Notes under the pieces: generated by a model
The model's database searches: none
Seen by the model: the letters and a program-made list of their open reading frames with translations, nothing else
What the model was told of the DNA's origin: nothing
Made by a program: the position numbers and the translations under genes
NCBI RefSeq assembly: GCF_008017545.1
Contig: NZ_VRTZ01000003.1
Span: 62,001 to 126,000, forward strand
DNA length: 64,000 nt
Direction of reading: 5' to 3'
Origin: Homoserinibacter sp. GY 40078
GTDB taxonomy: Bacteria > Actinomycetota > Actinomycetes > Actinomycetales > Microbacteriaceae
Part shown: positions 38,258-46,361 of the stretch, one piece after another
How positions within the stretch are numbered: position 1 is the first letter of the stretch
Layout of the letters: each line of letters opens with the position of its first letter

Positions 38258-38988
38258 GTGTGAGCGACTCGACGGCGAGCGGCGACAGTTCCCTCGTCCA
38301 CGACCTGGTCTTCCGCCCGGTGCGCTCGGGCAACTCCCTCGAAGACACCGTCTCGCGTCTCATGCAGACGATCCGGCTCGGGGTCGTTCCGCCGGGCGGT
38401 GCTCTGCCCTCCGAACGCGAACTCGCGACGCGCTTCTCCGTCAGCCGCGACACGGTGCGGGAGGCCATCAAAGAGCTGTCGGAGGCCGGCTATCTGACCG
38501 CCAAGAGGGGACGCTACGGCGGCACCTTCGTGGTCGATCCGCTTCCCCATTCGGGTGACGCGTCGCCGCCGGAGCCCGGGGAACTCGACGATCTGGTCGG
38601 ACTCCGTGAGGTGCTCGAGGGGGCCGCCGCACGTCGCGCGGCCGAACGCGACCTCGGCGCTGCGCAACGGGCGGAACTCTGGACGCGCCTCGCGGAGGTT
38701 CAGGCCGCATCGACGGCGGACTATCGACGGCTCGACTCCCGGCTGCATCTCGCGATCGCCGAGCTCGCCGGTGTCCCATCGCTCGTGGCGCTCATCGCCG
38801 ACAACCGCACGAGGATCAACGAGTTGCTCGACAGCTTCCCCCTGCTCGCGCGGAACATCGAGCACTCCAATCGCCAGCACGAGGCTGTCGTGCTCGCGAT
38901 CCTCGCCGGTAACGCGGCGGGGGCCGAAGAGGCGATGCGCGAGCACCTCGCCGGCTCGGCGACTCTGCTACGCGGCTTCTTGGCCTGA
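38254..38988 (+). CDS. FadR/GntR-family transcriptional regulator (FCD domain)
   Basis: 244 aa. The N-terminal winged helix (residues ~25-90: LMQTIRLGVVPPGGALPSERELATRFSVSRDTVREAIKELSEAGYLTAKRGRYGGTFV) is the GntR signature; residues 110-235 form the helical FCD ligand-binding domain (LVGLREVLEGAAARRAAERDL... FPLLARNIEHSNRQHEAVVLAILAGNAAGAEEAMREHLAGS), with its metal-binding Asp/His positions present. Start at GTG 38254 by 4-base overlap; a GTG at 38260 is possible. As last gene of the amine operon, it likely represses the operon and the divergent permease and is released by a pathway intermediate. Confidence 0.92.
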   Translation: MSVSDSTASGDSSLVHDLVFRPVRSGNSLEDTVSRLMQTIRLGVVPPGGALPSERELATRFSVSRDTVREAIKELSEAGYLTAKRGRYGGTFVVDPLPHSGDASPPEPGELDDLVGLREVLEGAAARRAAERDLGAAQRAELWTRLAEVQAASTADYRRLDSRLHLAIAELAGVPSLVALIADNRTRINELLDSFPLLARNIEHSNRQHEAVVLAILAGNAAGAEEAMREHLAGSATLLRGFLA

Positions 38989-39011
38989 GCCTCGGGCGCG
39001 CAGCGATGCGC

Positions 39012-39449
39012 TCAGCTCGCCGGAGGCGTCTTCGGAGTACGCGGCTTCGTGGGCCTGCGAGCCTTCGTGGCCGGTCCGAGGCCCGTCGCCGACGACGACG
39101 CGTGCGATCTGGCTGAGCGAGGCGCTTCGCCCGGAACCTCGTCGACCGCGGCGTCATCCTCCGAGTCGTCGGATGCCACGGGCGCCTCGTCCGACGACGC
39201 GGCGGGGGTCTCGGGGCTCGGCGGCGTGGGCGGAGTGACGAACGGCCGGCTCGGCGGGGTCGCCGGCCCAGCCCCGTGCTCGTCGATGTACAGCTGCGCC
39301 GCGCGGGTCGCGACGAGCAGGAATCGCACGAGCAGCACCAGGACGCCGACGAGCGCCGTAGCGATGACGATCGTGCCGATCACCGTCGCGATCGCCCCGA
39401 GGATGTGGAAGAACCCGGAACCCCAGCCCCATCCGAAACCGTGCATCAT
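39012..39449 (-). CDS. Small membrane protein with Pro/Ala/Ser-rich cytoplasmic tail
   Basis: 145 aa from ATG 39449. One long hydrophobic segment (residues ~12-42, FHILGAIATVIGTIVIATALVGVLVLLVRFLLV), a short helix with a YIDEHGAG motif, then a disordered tail of about 85 residues rich in Pro, Ala, Ser, Asp and, near the end, Lys/Arg/Thr/Pro (KARRPTKPRTPKTPP). GGAG lies five bases before the start. Translationally coupled to the 62-residue gene (stop and start share one base). Function unknown; no family recognised. Confidence 0.7.
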   Translation of the reverse strand: MMHGFGWGWGSGFFHILGAIATVIGTIVIATALVGVLVLLVRFLLVATRAAQLYIDEHGAGPATPPSRPFVTPPTPPSPETPAASSDEAPVASDDSEDDAAVDEVPGEAPRSARSHASSSATGLGPATKARRPTKPRTPKTPPAS

Positions 39450-39637
39450 CACCACTCCAGTTCGTCGTTCTTGGTTTCCTGGACGACCGTGCCGATCGCG
39501 ATGGCCACCGAGCACGCCCACGACACCCACATCAGGATGAGGCGCCAGTCTCGCGGACCCTTCCGGGAGGCCTGGATCACGCCCACGGCGCCGAACACCG
39601 AGCTCAAGACGCTCGAGTTGAGAATGAATTTGCGCAC
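39449..39637 (-). CDS. Small membrane protein (62 aa), unknown function
   Basis: 62 aa from GTG 39637 behind GGAGGAAG. Begins VRKFILNSSVLSSVFGAVGVIQASRKGPRDWRLILMWVSWACSVAIAIGTVVQETKNDELEW: a basic amphipathic start and a membrane helix at about residues 33-53 with a polar tail. Members of this short family are common in Microbacteriaceae as far as I recall and unannotated. The stop TGA overlaps the ATG of the following gene by one base, so both form a two-gene operon divergent from the tetR-type gene. Confidence 0.65.
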   Translation of the reverse strand: MRKFILNSSVLSSVFGAVGVIQASRKGPRDWRLILMWVSWACSVAIAIGTVVQETKNDELEW

Positions 39638-39729
39638 GCGACTTCCTCCTTCGACCTCCGACCACGCTACCCGCGGATGACGGAACCGTGTCGGGAAGAT
39701 GGGTGTTCGCTGTGCATTCACTCGCAGGT

Positions 39730-39763
39730 TGACCGGATGGTCAGTTCCTGACCGATCGGTCAG
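39730..39763. promoter_or_regulatory. Twin palindromic operator upstream of the TetR-MMPL operon
   Basis: Two inverted repeats with the same architecture: TGACC-ggat-GGTCA (39730-39743) and TGACC-gatc-GGTCA (39749-39762), the second extended to the perfect 16-mer CTGACCGATCGGTCAG. Their centres are 19 bases apart, about two helical turns, so two repressor dimers could bind on the same face. They lie directly upstream of the tetR-family gene (ATG 39778), and TACGTT at 39765-39770 could be the -10 element, placing the operator over the promoter. Confidence 0.75.
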
Positions 39764-39777
39764 CTACGTTCGAGAGC

Positions 39778-40326
39778 ATGCAGACCACCGCATCCGAAGT
39801 GCGCCAGGCTGCGCTCGAGGAGTTCGCCTCCTCCGGCTACCTGGGCGCCACGATCCAGGCGATCGCCGATCGCGCGGGTGTCTCGAAGGCGAGCGTGCTC
39901 TATCACTACGCGAGCAAGGAGACGCTGCTCGATGCGGCTCTCGGTCCCGCCATCGACGAGATCGCGACCCTCCTGCCCGGCACCCTGGCTCGAGCGCGCA
40001 CGCCCGAAGAGCAGCGCGTGTTCCTCGTCGAGTTCGTCGACCTGCTGATCCGCCACCGGCTCGCCGCCCAGATCTTCATCACCCAGTCGGGCACTCTCGC
40101 CGATCTGCCGATCGTCGTGCGTGCGCAGGACATGATCCGGCGCATCGCGGAGGACCGACCGGAACGCGACATCGACGACATCGTCCGTTCCGCGGTCGCA
40201 CTCGGCGGTGCCGCCTATCTGCTCGCCCAGACCCCCCGCACCGGAGCTCTCGCCCCTGACGAGAGCGTCCTGCGGGATTCACTTGTACGCATCCTCGGCG
40301 AACTCCTCGCCCCTGCCGTCGTCTGA
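39778..40326 (+). CDS. TetR family transcriptional repressor
   Basis: 182 aa. The N-terminal TetR DNA-binding domain is EVRQAALEEFASSGYLGATIQAIADRAGVSKASVLYHYASKETLLDAALG (residues 7-56); the rest is the helical ligand-binding/dimerisation domain. It is first in an operon with the MMPL-family exporter and the YhgE/Pip protein and is preceded by a twin palindrome, so it probably represses the operon and responds to a compound exported by it (drug, lipid or antimicrobial peptide). Only weak ribosome-site similarity precedes the ATG. Confidence 0.93.
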   Translation: MQTTASEVRQAALEEFASSGYLGATIQAIADRAGVSKASVLYHYASKETLLDAALGPAIDEIATLLPGTLARARTPEEQRVFLVEFVDLLIRHRLAAQIFITQSGTLADLPIVVRAQDMIRRIAEDRPERDIDDIVRSAVALGGAAYLLAQTPRTGALAPDESVLRDSLVRILGELLAPAVV

Positions 40327-40335
40327 AGGAGACCC

Positions 40336-43299
40336 ATGGCCATCCTCCTCTCCCGCCTCGGGCGCTTCGCCTACCGGCGTGCGATCCCCGTGCTCATCGC
40401 CTGGCTGCTGATCGCAGCCGGCACGGTCGCCGTGGGGGTGGGACTCGGCGGCACGATGCAGGACTCTTTCAAGATCCCCGGGACAGAGTCGCAGCAGGCC
40501 ATCGATCGCCTCGCGGCCGTGTTCCCGCAGGCCGCCGGTGCCAGCGCGCAGATGGTCGTGCACTCGACCGACGAGCGCGTCGACAGCGACGCGATGACGA
40601 GTGAGATCGAGGACGTCGTCGACGCGCTCACCGACGTCGACGGGGTCGAGCAGGCCGTCTCGCCGTTCTCGGAGTACGCGACCGACGCCGTAAGCGACGA
40701 CGGCATGACCGCGATCGTGCAGCTGCAGTTCACGGGCGCCTCCGAGGAGGTCACCACGGAGACGCTCGACGAGGTGCAGAAGGTCGGGCGCGAGATCGAG
40801 TCCGACACGGTGCAGGTCGAGTTCGGCGGACAGGTCTTCCAGCACGTCACGTTCGGCATCACGATCATCGAGGTGCTCGGGGTGCTCTTCGCCGCGGTCG
40901 TCCTGCTCGTGACGTTCGGCTCTCTCGTCGCGGCCGGGCTGCCGCTCCTGTCCGCACTCATCGCCCTCGGGATCTCGATGGGTGGCGTGCTCGCCCTCTC
41001 GGCCTTCACGACCCTCTCGACCGCCACGCCGATGCTCGCGCTCATGATCGGCCTTGCGGTCGGCATCGACTACGCGCTCTTCATCCTGTCGCGCCACAGA
41101 ACCCAGCTCGCCAACGGCGCGGATCCCGAGGATTCGGCGGCGACGAGCGTCGCGACCGCCGGCGGGTCCGTGGTGTTCGCGGCCGTGACGGTGATGATCG
41201 CGCTGCTCGGTCTGCTGATCGTCGGCATCCCGTTCCTCGGGCTCATGGGTGTGACGGCGGCGTTCGCCGTGCTGCTCGCGATGCTCGCGGCGCTCACGCT
41301 CCTCCCCGCGTTCATGGGACTCCTCGGGCGCCGTCTCGCGCCCCGCCCGGGGTCGCGTGCTGCGCGCCGTGTCGCCGACGACTCCGCGGCGCACGGCACC
41401 TCGTCGCACGATGCCGCCTCGCAGCAGCCCGGCTCCGAGTCCACCCCGACCGAGCCGCGTCGACGCCCCACACTCGGCGAGCGGTGGGTCGGCCTCGTGC
41501 TGAAGGCCCCGATCGTCTTCATCCTCGGGGTCGTGGCGCTCCTCGGCGTGGCCGCAGTCCCCGCAACCCAACTCGCGCTCGCGCTCCCCGACGGGGGCTC
41601 GCTCTCCGAGGAGGAGACCTCTCGTCGCGCCTACGACCTCATCGCGGATGCGTTCGGCCCCGGACGCAATGGCCCTCTCGTCGTCATGGTCGACATCACC
41701 CAGACCACCGACGTGCTCGACGACCTCGACGCGATCGCCGACCAGCTCTCGGACATCGACGGCGTCGAATCCGTCGGAACGCCGACGCCCAACGCCACCG
41801 TCGACACCGCGATCATCCAGGTGATCCCCGAGACGGGCCCTGCGGATCCCGAGACGACCGCGCTCGTGCAGCACATCCGCGATCTCGGCCCCTCGATCGA
41901 GGCGAAGTACGGGACGGCGATCGCCGTGACCGGGTCGACCGCCGTCGCGATCGACGTGTCGAGTCAGCTCAACAACGCCCTGATCCCGTTCGGGATCGTG
42001 GTCGTCGGCCTCTCGATCGTGCTGCTCATGATGGTGTTCCGCTCCATCGTCGTGCCGATCAAGGCCGCGCTCGGGTACCTGCTGTCGGTGCTGGCATCGT
42101 TCGGCATCGTCGTGGCCGTGTTCCAGTGGGGCTGGGGTGCTGAGCTCTTCAACGCCGTGCCCGGGCCGATCCTCAGCTTCATGCCGATCCTGCTCATGGC
42201 GATCCTCTTCGGTCTCGCGATGGACTACGAGGTGTTCCTCGTCTCCGGCATGCGTGAGGCGCACGTGCACGGCGCGACCGCGCGCCAGGCGATCACGCGC
42301 GGCTTCTCCGGCGCCGCCCGGGTCGTCACCGCCGCGGCGCTCATCATGTTCTTCGTCTTCGCCGCGTTCGTGCCGGAGGGTGCCGCGATGATCAAAGTGA
42401 TCGCGCTGGGCCTCGCCGTCGGTGTCGCGATCGACGCCTTCCTCGTGCGCATGACACTCGTCCCCGCCGTGATGGCGCTCTTCGGAGACCGAGCGTGGTA
42501 CCTGCCCCGCTGGCTCGACCGGCTGCTCCCCAACGTCGACGTCGAAGGCGAGGGTCTCCGTGCTCACCTCGACGACCTCGCGTGGGCGCGCTCACGTGTC
42601 GAGGCGGGCGACGCGATCACGCTCCAGGGGCTCGTCGGAGGTGCCGACGGGATCCAGGTCGGACCGTACGACGGTTCGATCCCGGTGGGTGCCATCGCGC
42701 TCGTCGGGGGAGATCCGGCGCGCCGCCGCCTCCTCGCGGCGACGGTCGCCGGCCGACTCCCCGCCGTCGCGGGGCGAGCGCAGGTCGCCGGTCGCCCGCT
42801 CCCGAGTGAGACCGCAGAGGTCGCCGGGGCGGTCTCCTTCGCGGAGTTCGGCGACGCGGTCCGCGAAGCGGATGTGCCGCTCGGCGATCTGCTGACCGAA
42901 CGGCTGCGCTACACGGGGCACTGGTACCGCGTGTTCTCCGCCGATCGGCGCGCACGGGCTTGGCTCGCGCGCATCCACGACGCGGTGGCCGCATCGGGCT
43001 CCGCGGTTCCGATCGGATGGGGAACCACGCTCGCATCGCTGCCTCCCGTCGAGCGGGCCATCGCGACCGTCGCCGTCGCGTTGAGCGAGCGCACCCCGGT
43101 GGTCGTGGTCGACTCCGTCGCCCCGCTACCCGGTTCCGACGGAGGCGCGACGTTCCTCATCGCGATCGATCGCCTCGCCCCCGCCACCACGACCGTCGTC
43201 GTCGGCGTCGGTGACGCCGAGCACGTGGCAGCGCCCGTGCTCAGCCGACCCGTCACCCGTCATCTGCCCGCAGCCTTCCTCGAAGGAGTCTCCCGATGA
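40336..43299 (+). CDS. MMPL/RND-family transporter with fused degenerate ABC-ATPase-like domain
   Basis: 987 aa. Residues 1-730 are an MMPL exporter: helix near 15-32, first external loop ~35-175, five helices to ~335, a hydrophilic linker (ARPGSRAARRVADDSAAHGTS...), second repeat helix at ~395, second external loop, and five helices ending TLVPAVMALFGDRAWYLPRWLDRLLP. Beyond ~735 there are 250 residues resembling an ABC-type nucleotide-binding domain: ALVGGDPARRRLLAATVAG replaces the Walker A (no GK[ST]), LPPVERAIATVAVALSERTPVVVVDSVAP matches signature plus Walker B but without the catalytic Glu, and the switch His is absent. So the ATPase is probably inactive. Overlaps the YhgE gene start by 4 bases. 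Confidence 0.88.
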   Translation: MAILLSRLGRFAYRRAIPVLIAWLLIAAGTVAVGVGLGGTMQDSFKIPGTESQQAIDRLAAVFPQAAGASAQMVVHSTDERVDSDAMTSEIEDVVDALTDVDGVEQAVSPFSEYATDAVSDDGMTAIVQLQFTGASEEVTTETLDEVQKVGREIESDTVQVEFGGQVFQHVTFGITIIEVLGVLFAAVVLLVTFGSLVAAGLPLLSALIALGISMGGVLALSAFTTLSTATPMLALMIGLAVGIDYALFILSRHRTQLANGADPEDSAATSVATAGGSVVFAAVTVMIALLGLLIVGIPFLGLMGVTAAFAVLLAMLAALTLLPAFMGLLGRRLAPRPGSRAARRVADDSAAHGTSSHDAASQQPGSESTPTEPRRRPTLGERWVGLVLKAPIVFILGVVALLGVAAVPATQLALALPDGGSLSEEETSRRAYDLIADAFGPGRNGPLVVMVDITQTTDVLDDLDAIADQLSDIDGVESVGTPTPNATVDTAIIQVIPETGPADPETTALVQHIRDLGPSIEAKYGTAIAVTGSTAVAIDVSSQLNNALIPFGIVVVGLSIVLLMMVFRSIVVPIKAALGYLLSVLASFGIVVAVFQWGWGAELFNAVPGPILSFMPILLMAILFGLAMDYEVFLVSGMREAHVHGATARQAITRGFSGAARVVTAAALIMFFVFAAFVPEGAAMIKVIALGLAVGVAIDAFLVRMTLVPAVMALFGDRAWYLPRWLDRLLPNVDVEGEGLRAHLDDLAWARSRVEAGDAITLQGLVGGADGIQVGPYDGSIPVGAIALVGGDPARRRLLAATVAGRLPAVAGRAQVAGRPLPSETAEVAGAVSFAEFGDAVREADVPLGDLLTERLRYTGHWYRVFSADRRARAWLARIHDAVAASGSAVPIGWGTTLASLPPVERAIATVAVALSERTPVVVVDSVAPLPGSDGGATFLIAIDRLAPATTTVVVGVGDAEHVAAPVLSRPVTRHLPAAFLEGVSR

Positions 43300-45260
43300 A
43301 CCTCGCCACCCCCACGACGCCGGCCGTGCCCATCGCGCGCCGCCGGTGGGTGCGCATCCTCGCGGTGATCGCCGCCACGGTGGTGCCGCTGTCGCTCGCG
43401 GGCCTCAGCATGGCCGCGCTCGCCGACACCGAGGCCGGCATCGACCGCATCCCCGCGGCGATCGTGAACGAGGACGAGATGGTCACCCAGACCGCCGACG
43501 ACGGCACCGAGACCAAGGTGCTCGCCGGCCGACTGCTCGTCACCGAGCTGACCGGCGACGACTCGCCCGGGCTCGACTGGCAGCTCTACAACGCCGACGG
43601 TGCCGCCGCCGCGCTCGCCGACGGCGAGGTGTATGCGGTGCTCACGATCCCCTCCGACTTCTCGGAATCGGTGGTCTCCCTCTCGACGGACTCGCCGACG
43701 CAGGCGGAACTGACGCTCGACACCGACGACGCCCACTCGTACCTCGCGGGCACGGTCGCGCAGTCGCTCGGCGACGGCATGGTGCGCGCCTTCGGCGCCG
43801 ACCTCACGAAGCAGTACCTCACGGGGATCTACGCGCAGATCGGTGAGATCGGCGACGCGTTCAGCCAGGCGGCGGACGGCGCCTCGCAGCTCGCGGACGG
43901 GGCGGCATCGGCCGCGGACGGCGCGGAGCAGTACGCCGACGGCGCGGCACAGGCTGCATCGGGGGCCGCGACCTACGCGGATGGAGTCGGCTCGGCGGCC
44001 TCGGGCGCCTCGGACTTCGCGGATGGAGTCGGGGACTACACCTCGGGCGTCTCGTCGCTTGCCGCGGGCCTCAACACGCTCGCGAATGAGACCAAGGACC
44101 TCGGCGACCTCGGTACGGGCGTGGAGTCGTACACCAAGGGCGTCTCGACTCTCGCGGGGCTCATCCAGCAGAACCTCGACGTGCTCGCGGACCCGGGCGC
44201 AAGCGCGGGGGACCGCGCCATCGCGGAGGCGACCCTGCAGAACCTCGGCGACCAGCTTGAGCTGACGGCCGCTCGCGGCACCAAGCTTGGGGAGGGTGCC
44301 GCCGGTCTCGGCGAGCTGCAGTCGGGCATCGCGCAGAGCGCGGCGGGTGCCTCGAAGCTCGCCTCGGGCGGATCCTCGCTCGCGACGGGTGCCGATGGCC
44401 TCGCCGATGGCGTCGGCCAGCTCGCCTCGGGCGCGAACAGCCTCGCGGACGGCATCGAAGGTCTCGCGACGGGCGCATCCGGCCTCGCTTCCGGGATCGA
44501 GCAGCTCGCCGATGGAGCCGACAGCCTCGCATCGGGTCTCAACGAGGGATCCGATCAGCTGGCGAGCGCTGAAGAGGTGACCACCGACGAGTCGGCCGCG
44601 GTCGCGTCCGACCCGGTCGGCCTCGACGTCGCGACCGCGAACGCGGTCACGCAGATCGGGCAGATCCTCGGTACCTATCTCGTGCCTCTCGGGCTCTGGA
44701 TCGGCGCCTTCGCGATCATGCTGGTCGTGCCGGCGCTCAGCCGCCGGGTGCTCGCGACCACGGCGCGCTCGAGCCGTGTGCTCGGGTCCGCGCTCCTGCG
44801 CGCAGGCCTGGTGGCCGCGGTCCAGGCGATCCTGCTCGTCGCTCTGCTCCACCTCGTGGCGGGAGTCGACTGGGCGCTGCTCCCGGCGACGCTCGGCTTC
44901 TCGCTCGTGGCCGCTGCCGCCTTCACCGCATTCCACCAGCTGCTCACAATCGTCTTCGGTCGGGTCGGGCTCGTGGTGTCGCTGCTGCTGCTGTCGCTGC
45001 AGATCGCGACGGTCGGCGCCATCGTCCCGAGTCAGGCGCTCGCGGGCCCGTTCAGCTGGCTCGGATCGTTCATGCCGCTCGGCTGGGCGACGACCGGCCT
45101 CCAGCAGATCGTCGCGGGCGGCGAGGTGGGAGTCGCCATCGGCTCCGTCTTCGCGCTGGCCGTCTTCGGTCTCGCGAGCGTGCTGATCGCGCGCCTCGCG
45201 ATCCGACGCACCCGCCGCGCGAACGCCCTCGGGCTCCTGCTCCCCGCGACGGCCGCCTGA
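43296..45260 (+). CDS. YhgE/Pip domain membrane protein (ABC-2-like)
   Basis: 654 aa. Helix at residues ~21-42, then a ~420-residue external region: AIVNEDEMVTQTADDG... followed by a long coiled-coil-like repeat of ADGA, ASGA, SLATGA and similar units (residues ~180-430, heptad-like, many Gly/Ala/Ser), then four to six membrane helices (~470-640) of the ABC-2 type permease. YhgE/Pip proteins include the phage infection protein of Lactococcus and the type VII-associated EsaA-like proteins. Here it pairs with an MMPL transporter under one TetR regulator, a common actinobacterial arrangement for lipid or drug efflux. Substrate unknown. Confidence 0.9.
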   Translation: MNLATPTTPAVPIARRRWVRILAVIAATVVPLSLAGLSMAALADTEAGIDRIPAAIVNEDEMVTQTADDGTETKVLAGRLLVTELTGDDSPGLDWQLYNADGAAAALADGEVYAVLTIPSDFSESVVSLSTDSPTQAELTLDTDDAHSYLAGTVAQSLGDGMVRAFGADLTKQYLTGIYAQIGEIGDAFSQAADGASQLADGAASAADGAEQYADGAAQAASGAATYADGVGSAASGASDFADGVGDYTSGVSSLAAGLNTLANETKDLGDLGTGVESYTKGVSTLAGLIQQNLDVLADPGASAGDRAIAEATLQNLGDQLELTAARGTKLGEGAAGLGELQSGIAQSAAGASKLASGGSSLATGADGLADGVGQLASGANSLADGIEGLATGASGLASGIEQLADGADSLASGLNEGSDQLASAEEVTTDESAAVASDPVGLDVATANAVTQIGQILGTYLVPLGLWIGAFAIMLVVPALSRRVLATTARSSRVLGSALLRAGLVAAVQAILLVALLHLVAGVDWALLPATLGFSLVAAAAFTAFHQLLTIVFGRVGLVVSLLLLSLQIATVGAIVPSQALAGPFSWLGSFMPLGWATTGLQQIVAGGEVGVAIGSVFALAVFGLASVLIARLAIRRTRRANALGLLLPATAA

Positions 45261-45273
45261 CGCGGCCCCCTGC

Positions 45274-45341
45274 CCCGTGAGAGTACGCACCTCTGCGTAC
45301 TCTCACGGGCGAGAGCACGCAGAAGTGCGTACTCTCACGGG
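45274..45341. repeat. Tandem palindromic intergenic repeat (16-base arms)
   Basis: CCCGTGAGAGTACGCA (45274-45289), 4-base loop CCTC, and its perfect complement TGCGTACTCTCACGGG (45294-45309); a second copy of the right arm occurs at 45326-45341, facing a degraded left arm GAGAGCACGCA (45311-45321). The two units repeat with a period of 32 bases. Located between the YhgE gene and the convergent TIM-barrel gene. It could act as a terminator but the core GTGAGAGTACGCA palindrome, tandemly duplicated, suggests a dispersed repeat family. Confidence 0.85.
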
Positions 45342-45355
45342 GAAGCGGGCGGGCT

Positions 45356-46240
45356 CTAGCCCTTCGCGCTCTTCTTCTCGTGGCGACGGGCCTGCCGGAT
45401 CTTGAGCGGCAGGTCGCTGCCCACGGCGAGCGGCTCGCGGGTGGCGTGCTCCTGGCTCAGGTGCTCACGCGCGAACGCGACGGTCTGCACGAGCTTGTCG
45501 AGCCGGTACTGCTCGTCCATCTCCTGCCGCACGTTCACTTCGGCGACGATGTTGCCGTCCCATCCGCTCTGGGCGAGGAACTGCAGCGTCTCGGCGACCG
45601 GTTGCGTGCCCTCGCCGGGCAGCAGGTGCTCGTCGAGGATCGCGCCGTCCGCCGCAGAGGTGGCGCCGTCGCAGAGGTGGATGTGGGTGAGCTTCGAGCC
45701 CATCGCCATCGCCATCTCGAGGCTGTCGCGCCCCGAAAGCGAGGCGTGCGAGAAGTCGAGCGTCATGTGGTCGACGTCGAGGTCGAGCGGGTCGGGGCTC
45801 GGCGCGTAGGCCTTCATGCTGCGGCCGCGCACCGTCCACGGGAACATGTTCTCCACCGCGATCTTCACGCCGGTGTTCGCGGCCGTCTCGCGCACGATCC
45901 GCTCGAAGTTCTGCGCGTATCCCGACTGCCAGCGGAACGGCGGATGCACCACGACGGTGTCAGAGCCCACGGCGGCCGCCAGCTCGCCCGACTTCTCGAG
46001 CTTCACCTTCGGGTCGCGCCCCCACACGAAGGTCGTCAAGAGAAGAACGGGCGCGTGGATCGCCGTGATCGGCAGCTCGTACCGGTCGCTGATCTCACTC
46101 AGCTTCGCGGCGTCCTGGGTCACCGGGTCGTTGGTGACCATGATCTCCATGGAGTCGAACCCGGCCAGCCGTGCGATCCGGAACGCGTGCTCCACCGCGA
46201 ACGGATACACGCACGTGGTGCTCATCCCGACGGAGATCAT
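45356..46240 (-). CDS. Sugar phosphate isomerase/epimerase-like TIM-barrel protein
   Basis: 294 aa, AP-endonuclease-2/xylose-isomerase-like TIM barrel. Metal-site residues appear in AIHAPVLLL, VVHPPF, IAVENMFPW, LDFSHASLSG, THIHLCDG, LLPGEG and VAEVNVRQE, the usual His/Glu/Asp/His/Glu order. Members act on keto-sugars or inositol intermediates, but the substrate cannot be predicted. The C-terminus is basic (RQARRHEKKSAKG). Cytosolic. Divergent from otsA, 121 bases apart. Confidence 0.87.
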   Translation of the reverse strand: MISVGMSTTCVYPFAVEHAFRIARLAGFDSMEIMVTNDPVTQDAAKLSEISDRYELPITAIHAPVLLLTTFVWGRDPKVKLEKSGELAAAVGSDTVVVHPPFRWQSGYAQNFERIVRETAANTGVKIAVENMFPWTVRGRSMKAYAPSPDPLDLDVDHMTLDFSHASLSGRDSLEMAMAMGSKLTHIHLCDGATSAADGAILDEHLLPGEGTQPVAETLQFLAQSGWDGNIVAEVNVRQEMDEQYRLDKLVQTVAFAREHLSQEHATREPLAVGSDLPLKIRQARRHEKKSAKG

Positions 46241-46349
46241 CTACACACGGTATCCACCCGGATGTGTCGAGCGCATGAAGTCACAGCGAACACCAATGCG
46301 GTCGCCAGCTGGAGCACGGTCGGCTGCGGGCCGGGTCCGCGGGATCAGG

Positions 46350-46355
46350 TAGCGT
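46350..46355 (+). promoter_or_regulatory. Candidate leaderless -10 box of otsA
   Basis: TAGCGT at exactly -12 to -7 from the ATG at 46362. Between it and the start, GAGGG is too near to be a ribosome site. Fits a leaderless transcript, the same geometry as furA, pdtaS and leuB in this window. Confidence 0.45.
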
Positions 46356-46361
46356 TGAGGG

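Noticed and set aside
43880-44560. Tandem DNA repeat in the YhgE/Pip gene
   Set aside because: Repetition is at the protein level (ADGA/ASGA) with varied codons, not a clean DNA repeat.
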